DNA of 8,534 nucleotides, taken from Spirochaetaceae bacterium. Its GTDB lineage: Bacteria; Spirochaetota; Spirochaetia; B11-G9. The notes under the pieces were generated by a model. It was not told where the DNA came from, did no database searches, and worked only from the letters and a program-made list of their open reading frames with translations. The DNA is taken from NCBI GenBank assembly GCA_030633365.1, contig DAOVSY010000113.1, positions 1 to 8,534 on the forward strand. The letters run 5' to 3'. The first letter of the stretch is position 1. Every line of letters begins with the position of its first letter. Of this stretch, positions 1 to 6,300 are shown piece after piece. The translations under genes and the position numbers were made by a program.

Positions 1-2
1 CT

Positions 3-47
3 ATTAACCTTAAAGAAACAAAAGTTGTGCTGGTATTCCTGAAGTAA
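3..47 (+). CDS. Possible 3' end of an upstream gene (partial)
   Basis: Reading from base 3 gives an open frame of 14 residues (INLKETKVVLVFLK) ending at a TAA at 45-47. The alternating hydrophobic pattern looks like a C-terminal beta strand, so this may be the tail of a gene that starts left of the window. The other two forward frames stop at 40-42 and 5-7. With so few residues the family cannot be named. The reading frame is chosen only on plausibility and could be wrong. Confidence 0.3.
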   Translation: MNLKETKVVLVFLK

Positions 48-59
48 AATACAACTTTT
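20..59. repeat. 9-bp inverted repeat in the leader region
   Basis: AAAAGTTGT at 20-28 is perfectly complementary to ACAACTTTT at 51-59, with a 22-nt spacer. It straddles the likely stop codon of the upstream frame. The stem is AT-rich and the loop long, so it would be a poor intrinsic terminator. It could instead be an operator-like dyad or a weak transcript-end structure. Function is not determined by the sequence. Confidence 0.35.
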
Positions 60-84
60 ATCCATACTACTCTTTAAGTATAAA
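56..84 (+). promoter_or_regulatory. Weak promoter candidate ahead of the gene cluster
   Basis: A TATAAA hexamer at 79-84 resembles a sigma-70 -10 box. The matching -35 position (TTTTAT, 56-61, 17-nt spacing) is a poor match to TTGACA. If used, it would give a leader of roughly 15-20 nt before the ATG at 108. In DNA this AT-rich such hexamers arise by chance, so this is only the best candidate in the short upstream region. Confidence 0.2.
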
Positions 85-107
85 TTAAATATCTAAAACG
101 GGATGTT

Positions 108-773
108 ATGAAAAAGATTAATTTTAAAATTGTAATTTTGATTCTTTTTATAGTAGCTATTTCAGGAATTCAATTTTTATATCTTAATTCTTTAAAAACT
201 GGAATCATTAATACTGAAACACTAATTGTAGTTCAAAAAAATCAACACAATATAGAAGAAAATATTTTAAAATTCGATTTAAAGCTTAATACCAGAATGG
301 ATGAATTGTTTCTAAAAACAATGGATCAAATTATTTCTATTAAAAGTTTAAAACAAGTTATTGAAAGTAAAGGAATTTCTGAAGTAAAAGAATTAAAAGA
401 CCTTTTCAATGTTTATTTAGAGCAAGTTGAAAAGCATATAGCAGCCGAAAGACTGCTTGTCTTAAAAGAAACTGTTGAATCTGATTTTTTAATTCAGGCA
501 TTATTAGATCAGGGATTTTCCAGGTACAGAAATAAAGATTTTACAGAAGCTTTAAAAATATATAAAGAAATTCTTGATATGGATTCTAAAAATAAAAAAG
601 CTATTTGTTATTTTTATGCATCTTTATACTATCAAAATCCCGGTGACAGCACTCACTATTCAGATATAAAAACCAATTTATCTCTATTGCTTGAAATAGA
701 TGTTCTTACAAAAGAGGAAGAACTAACGCTATTAAATATTCTTAAAGGAATAAGTCTGGAGGAAGGTGAATAA
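108..773 (+). CDS. Membrane-anchored coiled-coil protein with one TPR-like motif
   Basis: A 221-residue protein of unrecognised family. Residues about 6-27 form a hydrophobic segment after a basic start (MKKINFK), read here as an uncleaved membrane anchor with the rest outside the cytoplasm. Residues about 35-125 are charged and helical, with heptad-like spacing that suggests a coiled coil. Residues about 131-165 (LLDQGFSRYRNKDFTEALKIYKEIL) match the spacing of one tetratricopeptide repeat, normally a protein-protein contact motif. The C-terminus is acidic and helical. The start is chosen because a purine-rich GGGA (100-103) lies just upstream and the anchor begins at once. The stop codon directly abuts the next ATG, implying co-transcription and possibly translational coupling. 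The gene is clearly more AT-rich than its neighbours. A scaffold role for the downstream envelope proteins is possible but is inference only. Confidence 0.85.
   Translation: MKKINFKIVILILFIVAISGIQFLYLNSLKTGIINTETLIVVQKNQHNIEENILKFDLKLNTRMDELFLKTMDQIISIKSLKQVIESKGISEVKELKDLFNVYLEQVEKHIAAERLLVLKETVESDFLIQALLDQGFSRYRNKDFTEALKIYKEILDMDSKNKKAICYFYASLYYQNPGDSTHYSDIKTNLSLLLEIDVLTKEEELTLLNILKGISLEEGE
758..768 (+). promoter_or_regulatory. Strong ribosome-binding site for the barrel gene, inside the upstream CDS
   Basis: GGAGGAAGGTG at 758-768 offers two overlapping Shine-Dalgarno cores 5 to 11 nt before the ATG at 774. It lies within the last codons of the first gene, whose TAA occupies 771-773. This supports the start at 774 and suggests coupled translation of the two genes. 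Confidence 0.7.
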
Positions 774-1832
774 ATGGTTAATCTCAAATATATACTATCT
801 ATAATGTATTTTGCTATTACAGTTTTTATCTGGAGTTTTGATTTAAGTCTTGCAAACCTGTACCAGTACAGTCCTGATGGTGATGAATTTCCAGAAATAG
901 ATATTACAAAGGATCTGTTTGAGGTTCTGCGGAAAACAGATACAGATGGAATACTATCTCTTTCCTGGACAAAAAACAGGGGTATTCCAAAATCTATTCT
1001 CGATGCAGCAACTTTAACTGAAGAAGAGAACAGTGATTTTATGCTCTATGGTTTTTTAAAAGTGACAGGTAACTACTATGACTTTGAAGTAAAGCTCTAT
1101 GACCGTGTGGCTGGTGAAATAAAAACTGTTTTTTATTCGAAGAATACAAGTTCAGGTTATGCTGAGCTAATCCAGACAATGTCGGAGAGGATTATCACCT
1201 ACTTTTACAAAATTTTGGGTGTTACCAGCCGGAAGGTGGAGGAAGAAACAGAGCGTGGTGTTATCGATATTGAAGGGGGACTGGGGTACTGGATACCTTT
1301 TTATCCATGGGCAGAAAGTCTGATGGGGCTTGCTGCAGTTCACTTCAGCAGCAGTCTGACTCCTGTAGATTCTCTTTTTGAATGGGATATCTTTACTTTT
1401 GCACTTAGCTACGGTATTGGAATGGACTATTCATTGGGAATGAATAAAGAGGGCTTTGAAAGTTACTCTATACATTCAATAAGAATGGGTTTTCCTGTTT
1501 CCTTATCTGCAAAATGGCATTACAGGAATAAAGTAGTCCTGCAGATTGCACCAGAACTTCAGCTGGACTTACTCTATCAGGACCGTCTGTATGGAAGTGT
1601 GGTAGGTGAAAAAAGTACAGTGTTTTCTTTATCTACCTCCATTGGATATGAATATTTTTTTACTGAAAAAAGACTTTCATTAGGGTTTTCCACCCGTATA
1701 CATACTGCATTTTATAAAAATATACTTTTTTCGATAGAACCGTCTTTCTACGGTAGATACAGTTTTAATCCAATGGATAAAGCCTGGTCGGAAGCAGGCT
1801 TCCTGCTTGGCCATGCAACCAAGGGGAATTAA
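774..1832 (+). CDS. Exported protein: periplasmic TolB-N-like domain plus probable outer-membrane beta-barrel
   Basis: A 352-residue protein with a signal peptide: hydrophobic residues about 5-22, likely cleavage after SLA at residue 27. Residues about 30-155 form a small alpha/beta domain, including a segment from residue 88 (DFMLYGFLKVTGNYYDFEVK) whose pattern resembles the TolB amino-terminal or related nucleotide-free periplasmic domains: a strand pair describing a variable 'level' followed by a helix. From about residue 161 to the end the sequence alternates aromatic/hydrophobic and polar residues with glycines (for example GGLGYWIPFYP, LSLGFSTRIH), as expected for an 8- to 10-stranded beta-barrel. 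It does not end in a terminal aromatic, so the last strand may lie a few residues inside. Such two-part proteins are common in spirochaetes (recollection, not searched). It sits between the TPR protein and two lipoproteins. A role in moving or anchoring the operon's surface proteins is inference; porin-like or structural roles are equally open. Confidence 0.85.
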   Translation: MVNLKYILSIMYFAITVFIWSFDLSLANLYQYSPDGDEFPEIDITKDLFEVLRKTDTDGILSLSWTKNRGIPKSILDAATLTEEENSDFMLYGFLKVTGNYYDFEVKLYDRVAGEIKTVFYSKNTSSGYAELIQTMSERIITYFYKILGVTSRKVEEETERGVIDIEGGLGYWIPFYPWAESLMGLAAVHFSSSLTPVDSLFEWDIFTFALSYGIGMDYSLGMNKEGFESYSIHSIRMGFPVSLSAKWHYRNKVVLQIAPELQLDLLYQDRLYGSVVGEKSTVFSLSTSIGYEYFFTEKRLSLGFSTRIHTAFYKNILFSIEPSFYGRYSFNPMDKAWSEAGFLLGHATKGN

Positions 1833-1837
1833 GATGA
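1782..1837 (+). repeat. Copy A of a 56-nt duplicated segment (3' end of barrel gene plus RBS and next start)
   Basis: This stretch matches 2612-2667 over 56 positions without gaps, with 41 identities by hand count. Here it encodes the last residues of the barrel protein (AWSEAGFLLGHATKGN, stop), the AAGGGG ribosome-binding site and the ATG of the first lipoprotein gene. Copy B occupies the equivalent place just before the second lipoprotein gene. Confidence 0.75.
1792..1808 (+). other. 7-bp hairpin just upstream of the lipoprotein ribosome-binding site
   Basis: AAGCAGG (1792-1798) and CCTGCTT (1802-1808) form a perfect stem with a 3-nt loop CTT. It lies in the last codons of the barrel gene, 12 nt before the AAGGGG Shine-Dalgarno, so it leaves the ribosome-binding site free. 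No T-run follows, so it is not a terminator. It could affect mRNA stability or the ratio of barrel to lipoprotein. Confidence 0.4.
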
Positions 1838-2607
1838 AGATTCAATTTTTAGTAATTATAGTCTTTTCACTTATTATGTTGTCATGTTCTGAAGGGCTTT
1901 TGGGAAATATGTTGCGTGTTAGCACAGACCCTTTTGTAGTAGAACCTGATGTGGTTTCTTTTGAAAAAGAGGAGACCATAAAAATTACCTGGGATGCAGA
2001 TCCTGGAGCAGATGAATATATTCTTTACAAAGCAGAGGATGCTCTTACTCCGGTTTATGAAATCCTCTATCAGGGAACACAGCTGTCTTTAACAGATACT
2101 GACGTTACAGGTGAACATCGTTATCTCTATACTCTGGGTAAAGTACGGGGAACAGTGCTGTTTGGTCCTTCTGATCCGACATTTGGTGTGGGAAGTAATG
2201 TAATACAGGATAACCTTGAAGGAAATAATGTTAAAGAGAAGGCTACAACACTTGTATGGGATCTTGATGCAAACCTATATTATTACCGTTCCAATGATGG
2301 AGAGGAAATAGAAGATTTGGATTGGTATTCAATTTCCGTTCCTCCCAGGAGAAAAGCAATGATTGTTGTTACTCAAGATGGATTAGGTTCAGGAGCTGAA
2401 TCCTGGATGAATTATTATCTTGAAGGCCATGTAACTGAAACGCTAATAAACAGTAATGCAATACCTGTAGAAAATTACTCCTATGAAGAGAAGACTTTTA
2501 TCTTTTTAATTTCACCCAATTCTTCAGAGTTCATTGGTGATCCTACTCTTGGTGGTGGGGGCCTTATTAATTACAGGGTATCTTTAAATTCAATTCAGAG
2601 TCTTTGA
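1834..2607 (+). CDS. Lipoprotein with FN3-like and pre-peptidase-C-like beta-sandwich domains
   Basis: A 257-residue lipoprotein. The ATG at 1834 is preferred over in-frame TTG 1807 or ATG 1813 because AAGGGG (1821-1826) lies 7 nt upstream and a clean lipoprotein signal then begins at residue 1: basic MK, hydrophobic core, lipobox LMLSC-type ending at Cys18. Residues about 38-112 read as a fibronectin type III-like sandwich, including ITWDADPGADEYILYKA. From about residue 126 (DNLEGNN...) the order is acidic/Asn turn, alternating strands, then DLDWYSISVPPRRKAMIVV. This resembles the bacterial pre-peptidase C-terminal (PPC) domain, a secreted adhesion or substrate-binding sandwich. No catalytic motif is visible. 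The gene starts 1 nt after the barrel gene's stop. It is likely anchored in the outer membrane or at the periplasmic face. A binding or assembly role beside the giant SpvB-type protein is inference. Confidence 0.87.
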   Translation: MKIQFLVIIVFSLIMLSCSEGLLGNMLRVSTDPFVVEPDVVSFEKEETIKITWDADPGADEYILYKAEDALTPVYEILYQGTQLSLTDTDVTGEHRYLYTLGKVRGTVLFGPSDPTFGVGSNVIQDNLEGNNVKEKATTLVWDLDANLYYYRSNDGEEIEDLDWYSISVPPRRKAMIVVTQDGLGSGAESWMNYYLEGHVTETLINSNAIPVENYSYEEKTFIFLISPNSSEFIGDPTLGGGGLINYRVSLNSIQSL

Positions 2608-2638
2608 GCAGGCCTGATCGTTCGCAAGCTCACTGCTC
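2606..2638 (+). other. Inverted repeat in the gap between the two lipoprotein genes
   Basis: GAGCAG at 2606-2611 pairs with CTGCTC at 2633-2638, extendable by two G-T wobbles at the base (2604-2605 with 2639-2640), with a 21-nt loop. It begins within the stop codon of the first lipoprotein gene and ends before the AAGGAG Shine-Dalgarno of the next. There is no following T-run, so an intrinsic terminator is unlikely. It may be an mRNA processing or stabilising stem. Confidence 0.35.
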
Positions 2639-2667
2639 GGCTATGCAGCCAAAGGAGAATCAGATGA
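2612..2667 (+). pseudogene. Copy B of the 56-nt segment: likely remnant of a second barrel-gene 3' end
   Basis: Aligned without gaps to 1782-1837 this shows 41 of 56 identities. In the corresponding frame it reads A-stop-SFASSLLGYAAKGES against AWSEAGFLLGHATKGN, so the LLG-H/Y-A-T/A-K-G core survives but the Trp codon has become TGA and the stop after KGN is lost. The copy also includes the Shine-Dalgarno (AAGGAG, 2652-2657) and the ATG at 2664. The simplest reading is that an ancestral barrel-plus-lipoprotein pair was duplicated and all but the tail of the second barrel gene was deleted. A mobile RBS-bearing spacer is the alternative. Confidence 0.5.
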
Positions 2668-3320
2668 GAGATAAAAAGTTAATTCAATTAAATACTTTAA
2701 TTATTGTATTGGTGATTATTATTACTTCAGGATGTATTGTTACTACTATACCGTCTGAAGTTAAAGATCCTGAGGATGTGACTGTAATAGAAGAGAACTC
2801 CTCTCTTTTTGTAGAGGATGGTGGTACAGGGATAACCAGTTTTGCAACAAACGATACAAAATACTCGGAACAATTCGGATACACTTTGTGGAGTCAGGAA
2901 GGTTTAGTATCTGATCCTTTTATTAACCTGAATGTGACACTTTCCAAATTAAGTGGGAACGATGTGGCAGGGTATGGTGTAGTATTCGGCAGCCATGACG
3001 ATACGATGCTTGTTGTGCTTATTAATACAAAGAAAGAGTTCATAATCGGAGATTTAACAGGCAATCTTTTTACAGTATTACAATCCTGGGATGATGCACC
3101 TGGTTTAAAATCCGGTTATAACCAGACAAATATTATTGATATTACCTACGATTCGGGAACCGGAGACTTTAATTTGAGTCTTAATGGTGTACTGGTAACT
3201 ATATTTCGGGATGATGACGCACCCTTTCACACTCAGGGGAAAAATGGATATATCGTTATTATTTCTCCAATGGATGATTTTCCGAACATTCCGGTTTCCA
3301 TAACATTTAAAAAAAATTAG
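2664..3320 (+). CDS. Lipoprotein with a concanavalin/laminin-G-like beta-sandwich
   Basis: A 218-residue lipoprotein. The ATG at 2664 is chosen over upstream in-frame starts because AAGGAG (2652-2657) lies 6 nt before it and the lipoprotein signal begins immediately (MRDKK, hydrophobic core, ITSGC with Cys24). After an acidic linker (PSEVKDPEDVTVIEENSS), residues about 45-218 look like a single jelly-roll sandwich: GYGVVFGSHDDTMLVVLI from residue 103, then IGDLTGNLFTVLQSW, a variable loop, and FNLSLNGVLV with Asn174-Gly175. This order (buried-strand 'G-VF-DD', 'W', 'LNG') is typical of LamG/DUF1080-type lectin-like folds that bind glycans or act as structural modules; the match is from memory. 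No catalytic residues are evident. It lies between lipoprotein 1 and the giant SpvB-type gene, so a surface-binding or tethering partner is a reasonable inference. Confidence 0.86.
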   Translation: MRDKKLIQLNTLIIVLVIIITSGCIVTTIPSEVKDPEDVTVIEENSSLFVEDGGTGITSFATNDTKYSEQFGYTLWSQEGLVSDPFINLNVTLSKLSGNDVAGYGVVFGSHDDTMLVVLINTKKEFIIGDLTGNLFTVLQSWDDAPGLKSGYNQTNIIDITYDSGTGDFNLSLNGVLVTIFRDDDAPFHTQGKNGYIVIISPMDDFPNIPVSITFKKN

Positions 3321-3323
3321 GAG
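3317..3323 (+). promoter_or_regulatory. Ribosome-binding site for the giant gene, overlapping the previous stop codon
   Basis: TTAGGAG at 3317-3323 includes the TAG stop (3318-3320) of the second lipoprotein gene and gives an AGGAG core 10 nt before the ATG at 3334. This supports that start and suggests the two genes share a transcript. Confidence 0.65.
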
Positions 3324-3333
3324 CTTTTAGTCA

Positions 3334-6300
3334 ATGAATACTATAAGAAAAAATACTGCTTTTGCATTATTGGTTTTCTTCATATTATCAATTATTCCTT
3401 TTCCCCTTATTGCAGATAATGCAGAAGTTTATAGAGATATTTTTATAGAAGAGACCCTTTCTGAGGTCTATATTCCAGTTGCAGATGAAGCTACGGTTCC
3501 TGCAAACGAGATGCAAGATCCTGACGTAGAGACGCAAGATCTTGCGTCTCTACAGCAGGAAACACATGTCTCCTTTCCTCCTCTGGAGATGTTTTCCCAA
3601 AGAATAAACCCGGATACCAGTAGCATCCTTGAATACAACGGAATTAAATTAGAGATTCCTGCCGGAGCGGTGGATTATGAAGTTACAATAGAGATAATTA
3701 AGCTTGAATTTGCCCCGAGTGTTAACGAAACAATTAAAAATGTAACAGCCGGCGCCGCATCTTATCGTTTTTTACCTGATGGTATTCACTTTAATAAGAA
3801 TATCAAAATTTCAATACCATTTAGTAAGGCGGTTCTCGAATCAGAAACAGCCCTTTCCAATCTTTTTACCTATTTCTATGATGAGGCAGGCAATAACTGG
3901 GAACGCCTTCCTCGGGTGGAAATAGATAAAGAGAATGTTGTTGTTAGTCTTACAAACCATTTTACAGATATGATAAACGCTACCCTTAAGATGCCCGAAA
4001 GCCCGGGGCCTGTAAACTTTGACATTAACAGTATAAAAAACCTGGAAACTGCAAACCCGTCTTCCGGAGTAATGAGTTTGAAGGGATTAACACCGGATTC
4101 CGGAGGTTCTGCATCTTTTCAGATTCCCTTGAATATACCTCCTGGTCGAGGCAGTGCCTATCCAAACCTCGCTTTAAGCTACAACAGCGAAAGCCCCAAC
4201 AGCTGGATGGGACGTGGTTTTGATATTTCCGTTCCGTCTATTACAACGGATACACGTTTTGGCCTGCCAAAATATGATGATACTGATACTTATATTTTAG
4301 GAGGTGAAGAGCTTGTCCTTACAAGCTCTTCGGGTTCAGGAAAAATCTATCGATCCCGTGTGGAGAAAGAATTCAAGAGAATAGTAAGAACACAGAGTAC
4401 AGAATTTGATTACTGGGAAATAACAGATAAAAATGGAAGAGTTCAGATCTTTGGAATAGAGGAAGGGTGGATTGGTCCTGACAGAACAAATCATTCAAAA
4501 ACCTATACCTGGTATTTAACAAAAGAAACAGATGCCAATGGAAATTTTGTAAGTTATATCTACGATTATGACAGTGATAATAAATATACCTACTTAAGGG
4601 AGATCCATTATTCCGGGAATAATAGTGTTAGTACCACTGATTCCGAACCTTATAAGGTTATTTTTAATACAAGTGAATTAAGACCGGACAAAAGAATAGA
4701 TGCCAGGGGTACCTTTGTATCTAAACTGATAAGGCGACTTGATGAGGTTCAGATATCTTATAATGGAGATGTTTTCCGTACTTATGCCTTTGGATATGAA
4801 CAAAATGAATTTGGACAAACGGTATTAAAAAGTTTTACCGAACTTGACGGCAGTGGGAATGAGTTTTATGTATACGGGTTTGATTATAATAAATTATCTA
4901 CCCGGGACGCCGGTGCAGGAATAATTGCCTATGATGGGTTTGGTGAAGACGCAATTGAATGGGGAGCAGTTACAGGGTCAACTTTTCCAGGGCTCAATCA
5001 GACCCGTACTTTTGGGATTGGTGCCAGTCTCTATTTGGGAGTTAAATTTGAACTGTTAAAACATGTATCTTTTTTAAAATGGAGATGGAGAACTATTGCA
5101 GAACTCGGAGTAAGAGGGGGAGTTAACTTTTCCGGAACTATTGCAAAATCAACTCTTTTGGATATTAATGGAGATGGACTGTCAGATGCTGTATGGAGAG
5201 ATGGAGGAACTCTAAAAGCTTACCCTAATACAGGTTTCGGTTTTGATACAGTAAACGAGCTTACTCTGCCGGGATTACCGGGGCTTTTAAACAGAAGTAA
5301 TCAGAAGGGATTTAGTCTTGGAGTTACTGCAGGATTATTGGGCGTTAGTGGTTCTATTACCATGCAGCGGAACTGGATGAATGGTCTAAGTGTTTTTACC
5401 GACATAAATGGTGATGGGTTTATAGATTTTCTAAAGGCCGACAATGATAAGTATTACATGAACACAGTTAACAATTTTACACCAGTCAGTTTTACAAATT
5501 CTTTGGTTGAAGTTTCTCAATCTGAAAATATTAATGAAGAAGATTATCTACGTACCTATTTCAGTCAGGAACCATTACGTAAATGGAAGGCATACACAGG
5601 AGGTAGTATTGAAGTAACTCAAACTGTAAATTTAATCGATCCAAATCTGGTCTCTGATGATGGTATTATTGCTGTTACTTATCCGGAAGACGGATATCCG
5701 GTGTCATCAATAACTCTTCGTTCAGATCATCCAACAGGTTCCGATTCACGTAGTTTTGATATAGAAGATGGAGATGAGATGTTTTTCCATATGGATGCTT
5801 TAGAGGATTCCAGAGGTGATAATATTCAGTGGGATATTAATATATCATATACAGATATAAACTATTTTGAAAAACTTAATGAGACCGTAATTATATTTCC
5901 GGAAGAACATTACTTATACTCATTACCGGATAACAGGCTTGTTGATTTTTATGATTCGGAATATGTCAGATATCAGACAGATCCGTCAAGATACAGATGG
6001 GAATATACTCTGAAACAAAATTGGGAAGACTATTTTAATACAAGTAGTGGTAATGCGATAATTGAGAATGGTTTTTTTGTTCCGGCCAGGATTCCTGAAG
6101 ATATCTTTGTTACAATATTCAGCAGTGCAAGTGATACTGAAACTATTTTAGATATATATGGAGAACCTGAAGACCTTATTCTCGGAGGTAAAGCAGCACT
6201 TATTGATTCATATAATTATAGGGCAGAATTTAAAGATTTTATTCGTAGAAACTCCGGTGCCAATGAGACTATCAGGGATATTCTGGCATTACAGGAACTC

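Noticed and set aside
1807..1833. Upstream in-frame TTG (1807) and ATG (1813) as starts for the first lipoprotein
   Set aside because: They would place MAMQPRGIK before the lipoprotein signal and would lack a Shine-Dalgarno; the AAGGGG site is correctly placed only for the ATG at 1834.
2604..2663. Extended N-terminus for the second lipoprotein
   Set aside because: The extension (from SRPDRSQAHC) derives from the duplicated spacer and would bury the lipoprotein signal; AAGGAG at 2652-2657 fits the ATG at 2664.
2684..2884. 66-residue open frame on the minus strand
   Set aside because: It is antisense to the signal and linker region of the second lipoprotein gene; no independent support for coding.
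3321..3333. Terminator or promoter between the second lipoprotein gene and the giant gene
   Set aside because: The 13-nt gap holds only the rest of the ribosome-binding region, with no stem or promoter elements.
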